NCBI GenBank assembly: GCA_964653855.1
Contig: CAZZFV010000031.1
Span: 1-25,085, forward strand
Reading direction: 5' to 3'
DNA length: 25,085 nt
From: RGIG3528 sp964653855
Lineage (GTDB): Bacteria; Bacillota; Clostridia; Lachnospirales; Lachnospiraceae
Every line of letters starts with the position of its first letter. The stretch's first letter is position 1. Positions 1-8,507 of the stretch are shown piece after piece. The notes beneath the pieces were generated by a model that was not told the DNA's origin, ran no database searches, and saw only the letters and a program-made list of their open reading frames with translations. The translations under genes were made by a program, and so were the position numbers.

Positions 1-1
1 C

Positions 2-835
2 ATCGAAATAGATTATGAGCAAAGCAAGGTTTACAATAATGCGATTTATGTTGTATACAATACCGTGGGCAAAGAAGGCGGAAAATACGCTTATGCGATA
101 AGAACGGGCGATGTGTCGTTGCTTTCGGACACCGAAGTTGAGGCAATAAAGCGTATAAAGGAGCTTTCCGCGGAAATTTTGACGGATGAAATGACCGACG
201 TCGAAAAGATTGTCACGGTTCACGATTATATAATAAACAACACGAGATACGATTCTGATTATGCGGACGAATCCCATACGCCGTACGGACTTTTGACAAA
301 CAAAACGGCGGTTTGCGACGGATATGCGAATACGTTTTTGATCTTTATGCTGCTTAACGATATCGAGTGCCAGAGCGTTACGGGCTACGCAAACGAAAAT
401 CACGCATGGAATCAGGTATGTATTGACAACACGTGGTACAATATTGATGTGACATGGGACGATCCCGTGACAAACGATTCTTCCACAGGTAAGACCGTCG
501 ATACGATAAGATATACGTATTTCCTTGTGGATGATGAAGTGCTGAGGAAGACCCACGAAGCGACATGCGGCTACGAAAAGGAATGCACGTCCGATAAGTA
601 TCACATGTATATGTATGAAGAGTATTATTGCGAGACGGAAGACGAAATAAGAGAGTGTATAACCCGCCAGCTTTCAAACGAATCGATATATTTGTGTTAT
701 GCGGACGGAACGTTTACGCGTGACGAAATAATAAAAATTTTCCAAAGCATGCATAACGTAAGCGTTACAAGCTATGCACCGTCTGAGGTACGTGACGGAA
801 TTTATATGTTTGAAATAATAAATCCGTTATTGTAA
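2..835 (+). CDS. Transglutaminase-like (papain-fold) protein, 5' truncated by the window
   Basis: The frame is open from base 2 and runs to TAA at 833-835, so the N terminus lies upstream. A GTG at 65 is in frame, but coding sequence continues before it. The bacterial transglutaminase-like core is clear. A 'VHDYI' helix segment is followed by the catalytic Cys in AVCDGYA (codon 314-316), the His in NENHAWN (codon 401-403) and the Asp in NIDVTW (codon 446-448), in the order and spacing of the Cys-His-Asp triad. Such proteins in Clostridia are usually exported and act as cysteine proteases or amide-bond enzymes at the cell surface. Export cannot be judged without the N terminus. The 130 residues after the core are acidic and Tyr-rich and match no domain I can name. 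The next gene starts 35 bases downstream, possibly in the same transcript. The substrate is unknown. Confidence 0.85.
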   Translation: MEIDYEQSKVYNNAIYVVYNTVGKEGGKYAYAIRTGDVSLLSDTEVEAIKRIKELSAEILTDEMTDVEKIVTVHDYIINNTRYDSDYADESHTPYGLLTNKTAVCDGYANTFLIFMLLNDIECQSVTGYANENHAWNQVCIDNTWYNIDVTWDDPVTNDSSTGKTVDTIRYTYFLVDDEVLRKTHEATCGYEKECTSDKYHMYMYEEYYCETEDEIRECITRQLSNESIYLCYADGTFTRDEIIKIFQSMHNVSVTSYAPSEVRDGIYMFEIINPLL

Positions 836-870
836 AATGATTTTCGATAAGCTTGTTGTAGGATTTGCAA

Positions 871-1383
871 ATGAAATACGAAAACAAAGTACTTGAAAAA
901 CGGATAGCGGATGCGGTAAGGCATCTCGAAAAGGACACGAGATTCTCGAATACGAAAAAATTTATCCAGCACGGAAACGTCACGGTGTTTACGCATTGTG
1001 TCTGTGTGGCTTATGTGAGCTGTCACATAATGAAATTTTTCCATATAAAGGCGAATCTGTCCGCGCTTATTATGGGCGCGCTTTTGCATGATTATTTTCT
1101 TTACGACTGGCATGACGGTGAGCTTTGCCGGAAAATCCACGGATTTACGCATCCCTTTAAGGCATGCAAAAACGCGAAGGAAGACGTGAAACTCGGGAAA
1201 ATCGAGGAAAATATTATAAAAAGGCATATGTTCCCTCTTGTGCCCGTTCCGCCTAAGTATATCGAATCGTGGATTGTATGTGCCGCAGACAAAATATGCG
1301 CACTCGACGAGACGATAAACGGACATTGTACCGGAAGAAAGAGACGCTTTGTCGGAAGATTAATAAAGAAGGAAAACTGTTAG
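871..1383 (+). CDS. HD-domain protein (putative metal-dependent phosphohydrolase)
   Basis: A 170-residue protein. I chose ATG 871 over the in-frame TTG at 865 because AGGA at 860-863 sits 7 bases before it. HD-superfamily signatures are visible: His42 in VFTHC, His73-Asp74 in GALLHDYF, a further Asp79/His81 in YDWHD, then GFTHP, IIKRHMFPL and AADK, which are the usual later ligands. HD proteins bind one or two metal ions and cleave phosphate esters, often of nucleotides. This short, single-domain form is common in Lachnospiraceae and its substrate is not known to me. It is cytosolic, with no signal or membrane segment. The next gene begins 8 bases after the stop, so the two are probably co-transcribed. 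Confidence 0.8.
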   Translation: MKYENKVLEKRIADAVRHLEKDTRFSNTKKFIQHGNVTVFTHCVCVAYVSCHIMKFFHIKANLSALIMGALLHDYFLYDWHDGELCRKIHGFTHPFKACKNAKEDVKLGKIEENIIKRHMFPLVPVPPKYIESWIVCAADKICALDETINGHCTGRKRRFVGRLIKKENC

Positions 1384-1391
1384 GTGGTTTT

Positions 1392-2108
1392 ATGCAAATA
1401 GGTGAAAAAAAATCACAGCTGAGTGACGATTCGGCACTGTATTCACACAGCACCGACAACCTCACGGACAAGGAAAAATTTAAATCCCTGAAAGGAAAAA
1501 AGAAATTCGAGTTTTTCAGGGATTATTATCTTGTTAAGATCATCGCGATCGTGTGCATTGTCGCGTTCGGCGCATCGCTTCTCTATACGATATTGAAGCC
1601 TAAGTCGGAGACCGTGTTTTATGCCGCAATCGGAGACGATTCGATGCCTTTTGCAAAGATAGAAGAAATTCAAAGCGCCTTTAACGAAATAATAGGTGTC
1701 GATCCGGAAACTCAGGAAACGTGTTTTGACACGACATTTTATTTTAAGTCGGATTATTACAATGCTGTCCAAAAGTTCGGAATTTACGTTGCGGTAAGTC
1801 AAATCGATGTTTGCATAATCCCTGAGTCCGTGTTTGAAACAATGGCCGTAAATTCTTATTTTAAGCCGATTTCCGAAGCGCTTGACACGGACACTTATCT
1901 TCTTGTTGCCGATAAGCTTGTGATGAGCGGCACAAACGACGATGACGGAAATTTGATTCCCGATTCCGAAAGTGCCTACGGAATAAGGCTTAACGACACA
2001 AAATATTACGAAGGCTTCGATTACGATGAGGACGTTGTGCTTTGTATTCTCGCAAACACAACAAATTCCGCAAAGTGCGTCGAATTCGTAAAAATGCTTG
2101 TCGAGTAG
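1392..2108 (+). CDS. Membrane-anchored protein of unknown function
   Basis: A 238-residue protein starting at ATG 1392, with TAGGTGG at 1381-1387 just upstream. A longer in-frame start at 1269 would overlap the HD gene by over 100 bases and adds an Arg/Lys-rich, non-conserved-looking stretch, so I rejected it. The N-terminal 45 residues are polar and probably cytoplasmic. One hydrophobic helix covers about residues 47-68 (IIAIVCIVAFGASLLYTI). The rest is an acidic, presumably external domain with segments such as YVAVSQIDVCIIPE and DTYLLVADKLVM that hint at an alpha/beta fold. Similar single-pass proteins occur in Lachnospiraceae, but I know no function. Transcription probably ends at the hairpin 45 bases downstream. 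Confidence 0.7.
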   Translation: MQIGEKKSQLSDDSALYSHSTDNLTDKEKFKSLKGKKKFEFFRDYYLVKIIAIVCIVAFGASLLYTILKPKSETVFYAAIGDDSMPFAKIEEIQSAFNEIIGVDPETQETCFDTTFYFKSDYYNAVQKFGIYVAVSQIDVCIIPESVFETMAVNSYFKPISEALDTDTYLLVADKLVMSGTNDDDGNLIPDSESAYGIRLNDTKYYEGFDYDEDVVLCILANTTNSAKCVEFVKMLVE

Positions 2109-2122
2109 ATTTTAAAAATAAC

Positions 2123-2151
2123 TTGAGCTTAATTTATAAAAGATATATAAT
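2123..2151 (+). promoter_or_regulatory. Sigma-A-type promoter TTGAGC-17-TATAAT upstream of the 2307 operon
   Basis: TTGAGC at 2123-2128 and a perfect TATAAT at 2146-2151 are separated by 17 bases. Transcription would start near 2158, giving a leader of about 150 bases before the ATG at 2307. The predicted start falls inside the 5' arm of the adjacent terminator hairpin, so new transcripts would lack half the stem and escape termination. Motif-based; no experimental support. Confidence 0.6.
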
Positions 2152-2152
2152 G

Positions 2153-2180
2153 AAAGTGTATGTTTTCATACACTTTTTTT
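2153..2180 (+). terminator. Rho-independent terminator
   Basis: A perfect 10-bp inverted repeat, AAAGTGTATG (2153-2162) and CATACACTTT (2167-2176), encloses a TTTT loop and is followed by more T residues through 2180. It lies 45 bases after the 1392-2108 gene and should end that transcription unit. Confidence 0.9.
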
Positions 2181-2306
2181 CGTACACAAAACAGCGTTAA
2201 GCCGGATGTTTTTAAAGGATAATTTTTGAATACGGACGACACGGCAAATGTATGTGAAACGGTAAAACAGAAAACGGATACCGGTTTTTAAGAAACGGAG
2301 ATTTTT

Positions 2307-2972
2307 ATGGCTGAATCGAATCAAAACAACAATAAAAATACGGATAACGACAACAAAAAGCGAATTATTTTGATGGCCGCTATGGGCGTGCTCGCGGTGA
2401 TATTGCTTGTGGTTCTTATCCTTTGCATAGTATTTAAAAAGTCTTCGGGGAAAAACGAAGTTACACCGACTCCGACGGTTCCGGCGGCTTCTACACCTCT
2501 TCCGACACTTTTGCCGACAGAGAGCGCAAAAGTAACCGTTACGCCGACTTCGACAATTGCACCGACGGCTACACCCACTTCTACACCTGTAGCCGTTGCA
2601 ACGCCGACCGCGACACCGACCGCGATGCCTACATCTGTAGTTGCAACTCCGACAGAGGTTCCGACCGCCACACCCACACCGACCGCAGCACCCACAGAGG
2701 CGGAAACATTGTCCGCACTTTCGTGTTACAAAATTCTTTGCACATACAAAAAAGAAGCATTGAACATCGAAAAGGAAGTTACGGAATACAGTGTCGATTA
2801 TGATTCGACGACAACGCTCATAAACGGAATGGATTGCTACAGATACATTTTGTATGAGGTTGTGGACAATAAGACAAGAAATCGCGGTGAATTTTACATA
2901 TCGACGGACGGTAAGTGCTGTTATATGCAGGATCCGGAAAACTTAAGCTTTATACCGCTTCCGATCGGCTGA
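2307..2972 (+). CDS. Single-pass membrane protein with Thr/Pro-rich wall linker
   Basis: A 221-residue protein; ATG 2307 is preceded by GGAG at 2297-2300. Residues 1-19 are Asn/Asp/Lys-rich and cytoplasmic. Residues 20-43 form one transmembrane helix ending in FKKSSGK. Residues 53-130 are a low-complexity Thr/Pro/Ala linker (repeated TPT, ATPTA) of the kind that spans the Gram-positive wall. Residues 131-221 form a small external domain with four cysteines (SCYKILC, MDC, GKCC..) and an end like YISTDGKCCYMQDPE. I do not recognise that domain. The gene lies 46 bases before the DUF5717-like gene with no terminator between, so it is likely the first member of that operon. Its role may be an envelope sensor or anchor, but that is only inference. 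Confidence 0.75.
   Translation: MAESNQNNNKNTDNDNKKRIILMAAMGVLAVILLVVLILCIVFKKSSGKNEVTPTPTVPAASTPLPTLLPTESAKVTVTPTSTIAPTATPTSTPVAVATPTATPTAMPTSVVATPTEVPTATPTPTAAPTEAETLSALSCYKILCTYKKEALNIEKEVTEYSVDYDSTTTLINGMDCYRYILYEVVDNKTRNRGEFYISTDGKCCYMQDPENLSFIPLPIG
2463..2697 (+). repeat. Imperfect coding repeat encoding a Thr/Pro linker
   Basis: Degenerate repetition of codon pairs for Thr-Pro and Ala-Thr-Pro (acaccgac, acgccgac and similar) makes this stretch internally repetitive at DNA level. Related but not identical arrays occur in the amidase gene (about 16990-17070) and twice in the MFS fusion gene (about 18950-19130 and 19380-19460). It also opens long artefactual frames on the opposite strand, rich in Val-Gly. 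Confidence 0.7.
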
Positions 2973-3018
2973 TAACGGGTATAAGTGCGGAAAACGATAG
3001 GCGCAAAGGACATATCGG

Positions 3019-5886
3019 ATGAAAAAGAAGATAGAACGTCTCGCAAAAGGAATATTCGAATATTCAAAGCCGGAAATAATTGTTTCCGATGACATTTTGC
3101 GCATTGAATTAAATTCGGATGAAGTATACAAAGGGACTTTCAATATTTCAAATTCATTCGGAACATGCATCAGCGGTATCGTTTATTCCGGGGATTTGTT
3201 TTTGACAATCGAAAAGCCTAATTTTTCGGATGTTTTTAACGTTGTTCCGTTTTCTTTTGTATGCCCGGACACCGATGATTCGGAATTTGAATGTGAAATA
3301 AATATAGTAAGCGACGCGGGAGAAAAGTGTATCCCTTTTGTTGCGATTATAAATGATCGCAAGACGGATACGTCTCTCGGGAATGTGGACACTTATTTTA
3401 AATTTCAGAGCCTTGCAAACGTTTCGTGGTGCGAGGCTTTGCGTGTTTTTTACGATAAAGCCTTTTATGATTCGGTTATAAGGCGTGATTTTAATTTAAA
3501 AAAGCATTATGATGTGCTACGAAATTCGTGTGATAAAAATCTTGCTTTACGCGAATTTATTTTGTTATCCGGGAAAATTACCGATAAGCCGTTTACGGTC
3601 GACACGTCGGAAATTTGCATGCCGGGGAAAAAGGGCACATATCTCTGCCAAGCGGTTGTCAAAAAAGCTGACTGGACTTATTTAAAAATAAGCGTTAAAA
3701 CGGATTGCGATGCGGCAGAGCTTTCGGATGACGTAATAGACAATGATTTTTCGGAAGACGGAACGCGCGCGCTTAAAATTATTTTTAAGTTTCCGGAAAA
3801 CATATATAAAACCCAAAAATATACTCTCTTTCTTAAAAGCGAACGCCACGCGCTTGAGGTTCCGATTACTGTAAAGGGTGAACAAAGCAACGATAATTAT
3901 AGGGCTTTAAAAAATGATTTAAGGCGGGATGCGGTTAATCTTTATTTGAGTTATTTAAAATACAGGGTTGCGGGCGACGCGGAAGAACTTGTAAAAGAGT
4001 CGCTCGGGCAAATTTCGGAAATTAAAGGGAAATTTTCGGAATTAAATAAGATAAAGAAAACGATGGGAAAGTCGGAAGAAAAGACGCATCCGGGCGGCGG
4101 GGATTATAAGAGCGACTCTGTTTATCCGAACGGCTGTGTTTATCCGGATGCCGACGAATCGGAAAAACGCCTCGAAACATACGAAAAATATGTTTTGGGA
4201 CTTAAGGAAAATAAGTATAACGAAACGGAATTTGTGTCGGGCACAATAAGGACTTTTTTGCAAGTCACGTTTATGCCGGGGCTTGACACGAAAAATTATT
4301 ATAACGAGATTTTGTATAAAATTAAGGAAGGCAAGAGAAGTCCTCTTCTTTTTACGGAAGCGTCGCTTATTTTGGAGGATCATCCGGAATTTTTAACGGC
4401 CGCCGACATAAAGGAATCCGGAATATTGTTTTATATATTGAGAAACGGGCTTTATACGGACGAAATTACGGCTAAAGCGTGTGAGGAAATAAAAAGAGCC
4501 CGTAACTTGGATTTTAGCCCCATACTTCTTAAAGAAGTTTATGATTTGAAGCATGATCCGGAAATCCTTTTTATACTTTGCGAAAAGCTTATAACCAATA
4601 AAAAAACGGGAAAAGTATGGTATCCGTATTTTGAACGGGCGGTAAAGGAAGACCCCGAAAATACGGAAGCATGCGAATATTTTGTGAGGGAATTTTCGGA
4701 ATATGACGATGTAAAGGCGGATCCAAATGTAATTCGGACGGTACTCATGAGTACGCGGGACGAAGAATTAAAATCCCGGATTTATTACTATATCGTAAAA
4801 AATAAGGAGAGTAATGCTGCCCTTTTTAACGCGTATAGGGATAAAATAAAAGATTTTGCGTATAGGATGATTAAGACGGGGAAAATCGACTTAAATCTGC
4901 GGACGATTTGCAACGAATTTTTAAATGAAATTCCGCTTGACGAGTGTATGATTGCGACCGTTCCGGAACTCATGCTTACGTACAGGGTTTCGACCGCAAA
5001 AGACGATTTTAAGGAAGTCGTTGTGACGGATCCTTATGTGACGGAAACAAAAACCTATAAACTTAATGCGGGATACGCCGACGTTTTGCTTTTTACCGAA
5101 GAATCCGAAGTATGGTTTAAGGACGAAGAGGGAAATCTTTTTTACGATTACGACAAACCGGAAAGATATTTGAATTCGTTGAATATTCTTTTTGAGTGCT
5201 ATGAAAAGGGCTCTGCCGATCCTTACCTTCTTCTTAACATTTGGGAACAAAATAAGAAATATCACTGTAAGCCCGAGATTTATTCGGACATTCAAAAAAA
5301 GATTGCGGATCTCGATATTGTTACGGACGCTGTTAAAAACGAATGTAACTTCGCGCTTGTAAATTATTATTATGACAATTATTCGGCGGAAGAACTTGAC
5401 GATTATATTTTAAAAACGGATTGCTCATATCTTTCAAAAAACGAAAGGGAAAAGTTTATTGAAATTATCGCCGCAAGGCGAATGTTCGGGCGTGTCTTTG
5501 ATTTTATAAAAAAATACGGATATGCGTGTGTTTCCGCTAAAACTCTTTCAAAGCTTTCCGAGTATGAAATCGAAAATGCGGGCGAAGACGCAAAACGGGA
5601 AGACATCGTAAATATTTGTTATGAGTCTTACAAACGCGGAAACCGTGATGCGCTTACGGTTGATTTTCTTGCCAAAAATTATTACGGCACGTGTTGTGAA
5701 ATGGCGGATATAAGAAAAACCGCGCACGAACTCGGGCTCTTCACGGAAATAATCGAAGAAAATCTTTTGGCGCAGGTGATGTTTACGGAGAGCTACATTG
5801 AAAGTGCTGTCGAGATTTTTTCCGACTTTTACAAAAAGACCGAAAACAGGCTTGTTGTGAGGGCGTTTCTCTCTTATACGTCCTAA
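3019..5886 (+). CDS. DUF5717-like giant protein, N-terminal 955 residues (ends at premature TAA)
   Basis: ATG 3019 has AAAGGA at 3005-3010. Residues 1-115 (IERLAKGIFEY start, then beta-strand-rich GTFNISNS, GIVYSGDLFLTIE) resemble a beta-sandwich, and a second one is likely around 195-285. The remainder is mostly helical and looks like degenerate helical repeats, with a charged, disordered patch near residues 345-385. No signal peptide or membrane helix is seen. The N-terminal pattern matches my memory of the Lachnospiraceae family DUF5717, whose members are about 1,100-1,200 residues, longer than this frame. Translation stops at TAA 5884-5886, after which the same frame stays open for 208 more codons (see next entry). 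The gene is therefore probably a recently broken or misread full-length gene. It precedes an Hsp70-like gene in a tight operon. The biochemical role of the family is unknown. Confidence 0.75.
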   Translation: MKKKIERLAKGIFEYSKPEIIVSDDILRIELNSDEVYKGTFNISNSFGTCISGIVYSGDLFLTIEKPNFSDVFNVVPFSFVCPDTDDSEFECEINIVSDAGEKCIPFVAIINDRKTDTSLGNVDTYFKFQSLANVSWCEALRVFYDKAFYDSVIRRDFNLKKHYDVLRNSCDKNLALREFILLSGKITDKPFTVDTSEICMPGKKGTYLCQAVVKKADWTYLKISVKTDCDAAELSDDVIDNDFSEDGTRALKIIFKFPENIYKTQKYTLFLKSERHALEVPITVKGEQSNDNYRALKNDLRRDAVNLYLSYLKYRVAGDAEELVKESLGQISEIKGKFSELNKIKKTMGKSEEKTHPGGGDYKSDSVYPNGCVYPDADESEKRLETYEKYVLGLKENKYNETEFVSGTIRTFLQVTFMPGLDTKNYYNEILYKIKEGKRSPLLFTEASLILEDHPEFLTAADIKESGILFYILRNGLYTDEITAKACEEIKRARNLDFSPILLKEVYDLKHDPEILFILCEKLITNKKTGKVWYPYFERAVKEDPENTEACEYFVREFSEYDDVKADPNVIRTVLMSTRDEELKSRIYYYIVKNKESNAALFNAYRDKIKDFAYRMIKTGKIDLNLRTICNEFLNEIPLDECMIATVPELMLTYRVSTAKDDFKEVVVTDPYVTETKTYKLNAGYADVLLFTEESEVWFKDEEGNLFYDYDKPERYLNSLNILFECYEKGSADPYLLLNIWEQNKKYHCKPEIYSDIQKKIADLDIVTDAVKNECNFALVNYYYDNYSAEELDDYILKTDCSYLSKNEREKFIEIIAARRMFGRVFDFIKKYGYACVSAKTLSKLSEYEIENAGEDAKREDIVNICYESYKRGNRDALTVDFLAKNYYGTCCEMADIRKTAHELGLFTEIIEENLLAQVMFTESYIESAVEIFSDFYKKTENRLVVRAFLSYTS

Positions 5887-6513
5887 AACTTTTTTGTAAA
5901 CGACGAGGAACAAACGGATGAATTTTTTGATATTTTAAAGAATGATCCGAGCACGGTAAACAGTGAAATTTGCACGCTTGCACTTTTAAAATATTTGTCG
6001 CACCAAAAAAAACTCGACTCTGAAACAGCAAAGGCGTGTGAAAACATTTTGCGAAATTTTGTCCGCGAAAAAAAGATATTTGCGTTTTTTAAGGATTTTG
6101 AAGGCAAAATAAATGTGCCCTATGCGATAAGAAACAAGTTCTTTGCGGAATATAAGACGGACCCCGAAAAGCATGTATATATATATTATTCGCTTAACGG
6201 CTTCGGTGTAGCAAAAAAAGAGGAAATGACAAGTTCGGGATTCGGATTTTTTACAAAACCGTTTATTCTTTTTGACGGCGACGTTTTGCAATATTACATA
6301 ACGGAAATAAATAACGGCCGGGAAGAAATTACCGAGAGCAGATCGGTTGAATTTAAGGCGGATTTCAAAAACAAAAAAGAACTCACAAAATATGACGAAA
6401 TAAACAACATTCTTATTGCAATTTCGGACGGCAATGCCGAAATGGCGTTGGACGGCATAAAAAGATATACCGAAACCGATTTTGTGATAAATCATGATTT
6501 TTACGGAATATAA
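5887..6513 (+). pseudogene. In-frame C-terminal part of the DUF5717-like gene, cut off by a stop codon
   Basis: Immediately after TAA 5884-5886 the same frame continues with NFFVNDEEQTDEFFDILKND and stays open to TAA 6511-6513. The sequence on both sides of the stop reads as one helical repeat region, followed by a beta-rich end (IYYSLNGFG, FFTKPFILFDGD, YYITEINN). No in-frame ATG with a ribosome site follows the stop closely. The first in-frame ATG is near 6226, and a TTG at 5995 has no convincing AGGAG. This is thus the tail of one gene of about 1,164 residues, not an independent gene. The likely original codon is Tyr (TAT or TAC), one base from TAA. A sequencing error or readthrough remains possible. 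Confidence 0.8.
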
Positions 6514-6523
6514 GGAAAAATAA

Positions 6524-7657
6524 ATGGCATCTTTGGTGGTCGGATTCGACTTTCACGAAACAAAAGCATATGTGGGACTTTGGAACGAAACAAAAAATAT
6601 GCCCGAGAGTTTTTTTGTTCCGGGAATATCGGAAAACGAACAGGACGGAGGTTTTGCGGTAAATTATCCTAAGGAAATCACGGAGAATGACGATGTCCTC
6701 ACAGGATTTTTAAATGAAATTTTAAGTTCAATCAGAAATTCGTTTGCGGGTGCTAAAATCGCGAAAATAGGAATTACGTATGGGGACATCTCAGAGGATT
6801 CGGCAAAAAAAATAAAAAACGCGTTTCTGAATTTAAATTTTAAGGAAGAAGAACTTTTTCTTTCAAATCACGCAAACGCATTTTTGAGCGCAATGCTTTT
6901 TAACGGCCAAAGTGCGAGCCCGGAAAGAACCGCCGTCATAGATATAGGTAAAGACACAGTAAATTCATATTATTACGGACCCTCGGATTTACGAAACGGA
7001 CTTCCCGCAACGATCGAAAGGATCGATTTGAAAAATATGAACGGCATGCTTTTTGACGCGGAAAGCAAGTCGGAATGTTTAAATGCCTTTTCCGATACGG
7101 TTTACAACGTAATCAATTTTAAAAAGAAGATAACGTGCCTTTATGTTACGGGCGAGATGTCGGAAGACGACGGATTCAAAAATGTTTTGCGGCATTTTGC
7201 TTCCGCTTCCTTAAAAATTTATGTGGGTCAGAATCTTTATTCCGACGGAATATGTTCCATGGCAAAGTTCGATAAGCCGCAAAAGGACATTGTTTACGAC
7301 GGCGAAATTTTTTACGATGTGACGGTTACGGCATACGAAGATTTTGAATTACGGGATATTAAGGTGATTCATGCGGGCATGGAACTAAATGACGCAAAAG
7401 GCGAAATTTGCCTGATTTCAGACGACACCGATGAACTTAAAATTAAAATTTTTGATTTGCGAACGGGATATATTTTAAACGTGATTGTTTCGACGGAAAG
7501 TGTTTTAAACGGCGAAAACAAGACAAACAGACTGCTTGTGGATCTCATGTTTACGGATATAAGGACGCTTGCGATAAAGGTGAGAAATTTGGGCTTCGGT
7601 GAAATAAATCCCTCAAATTACAAGGTTTTTGAGCAGACGGTTGTGTTAAAAGGATGA
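6524..7657 (+). CDS. Hsp70/actin-fold nucleotide-binding protein (DUF5716-like)
   Basis: A 377-residue protein; AGGA at 6513-6516 overlaps the upstream stop, and ATG 6524 follows. Actin-superfamily motifs appear in order: phosphate-1 at residues 5-13 (VVGFDFHET), phosphate-2 at 137-146 (AVIDIGKDTV) and the adenosine motif at 206-212 (LYVTGEM). Residues from about 250 onward are beta-rich and resemble an Hsp70 substrate-binding beta domain, with DELKIKIFDLRTG and an end like IKVRNLGFGEINPS. Spacing and length fit a DnaK-like protein lacking the helical lid. In phosphate-1 the usual D-x-G-T-T is D-F-H-E-T, so ATP hydrolysis may be altered. I associate this arrangement with the Lachnospiraceae family DUF5716. 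It lies between the DUF5717-like and TPR genes, suggesting that they work as one complex. Its client is unknown. Confidence 0.75.
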   Translation: MASLVVGFDFHETKAYVGLWNETKNMPESFFVPGISENEQDGGFAVNYPKEITENDDVLTGFLNEILSSIRNSFAGAKIAKIGITYGDISEDSAKKIKNAFLNLNFKEEELFLSNHANAFLSAMLFNGQSASPERTAVIDIGKDTVNSYYYGPSDLRNGLPATIERIDLKNMNGMLFDAESKSECLNAFSDTVYNVINFKKKITCLYVTGEMSEDDGFKNVLRHFASASLKIYVGQNLYSDGICSMAKFDKPQKDIVYDGEIFYDVTVTAYEDFELRDIKVIHAGMELNDAKGEICLISDDTDELKIKIFDLRTGYILNVIVSTESVLNGENKTNRLLVDLMFTDIRTLAIKVRNLGFGEINPSNYKVFEQTVVLKG

Positions 7658-7661
7658 ACAT

Positions 7662-8498
7662 ATGGGAAAGATGATTGCGGCAACGTATTTTAATCCCAAA
7701 ATTTCATATTGTTTGAAAAATTCAGGTTTCAAGATTTATTCCGTGGAAGAGCTTTGCTATTACATAAACAAGTATCCCGAGCTTTCCGAGGATTTTCTTT
7801 ATGATGAGGGACTTGCCGAATTTATTTCGGATAAACTAAAGATGCCCGAACGCGGGAGAATGATTCTCAATTTGATTAATACGAATGCACCGGTCAAGGA
7901 TATTGTAAAGGCGGTTCTTGATTCATGCAATTATTTGACGCGAGAAGAGACGGAGACCGTTTTAAAGAAGCTTTCCGATATTTACAAAAACGAAAGCAGG
8001 TACGGAATAAAGAAAAAAGCGGATTGTTATTTTGATATAAAAGATTACAAAAACGCGATTGTGAATTACAGGAGCTTAATTGAAGACAAAGAAGCGTATA
8101 AGATTCCCGAAAAGGAGCTCGGAGATATTTGGCATAATCTCGGGATTGCGTGCCTTAAGGCGGAAGGATTCAGTGACGCCGCCGATGCTTTTTTGCATGC
8201 ATATGAGAACAACGGGCGTGTGCAATCGCTTACTTCTTACCTTTTTGCCCTTAAATTTACGGGGAATGAGGAGGGATATCTTGCGGCAATAAAAAAATAC
8301 AATGTTCCGGAGGATGTCGAAAACAGAATTTTAAGTAAAATTAAGAACACGGACACGGATTTTTCGTATTCGGCGGAAGTCTATGAGATATCAGGGCTCA
8401 AAGGACTTTTGAAGGAAAAAAGGACGGACGAATTTTGGGATAAGGTGAAGACAATTGTGTCCGGTTTTAAAGAAGAATACAGAAAAAACAACGGATAG
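7662..8498 (+). CDS. TPR-repeat protein of the DUF5717/DUF5716-like operon
   Basis: A 278-residue cytosolic protein starting at ATG 7662, 4 bases after the previous stop. The AGGA at 7651-7654 lies inside the upstream gene, which implies translational coupling. The first 60 residues (ATYFNPKISYCLKNSGFKIYS, then VEELCYYINKYPEL) form a conserved-looking helical cap. About 110-200 contain tetratricopeptide-like helix pairs: KKADCYFDIKDYKNAIVNYRSL, then WHNLGIACLKAEGFSDAADAF, with the small/aromatic residues in TPR positions. The C-terminal 40 residues are charged. TPRs mediate protein-protein contacts, so a scaffold or Hsp70 co-chaperone role is plausible but inferred. No enzymatic motif is seen. 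Confidence 0.75.
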   Translation: MGKMIAATYFNPKISYCLKNSGFKIYSVEELCYYINKYPELSEDFLYDEGLAEFISDKLKMPERGRMILNLINTNAPVKDIVKAVLDSCNYLTREETETVLKKLSDIYKNESRYGIKKKADCYFDIKDYKNAIVNYRSLIEDKEAYKIPEKELGDIWHNLGIACLKAEGFSDAADAFLHAYENNGRVQSLTSYLFALKFTGNEEGYLAAIKKYNVPEDVENRILSKIKNTDTDFSYSAEVYEISGLKGLLKEKRTDEFWDKVKTIVSGFKEEYRKNNG

Positions 8499-8507
8499 GG
8501 ATTAAAA

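Noticed and set aside
1269..1391. Extended start for the membrane-anchored protein.
   Set aside because: It overlaps the HD gene, and the start at 1392 has a good ribosome site.
2321..2695. Long minus-strand frame rich in Val-Gly repeats (similar ones at 16999-17325 and 18464-19219).
   Set aside because: It is the reverse reading of the Thr/Pro linker codons; there is no ribosome site and the composition is low-complexity.
5995..6513. Separate 172-residue gene starting at TTG 5995.
   Set aside because: It is in the same frame as the upstream DUF5717-like gene, has no ribosome site, and coding sequence continues upstream to the TAA.
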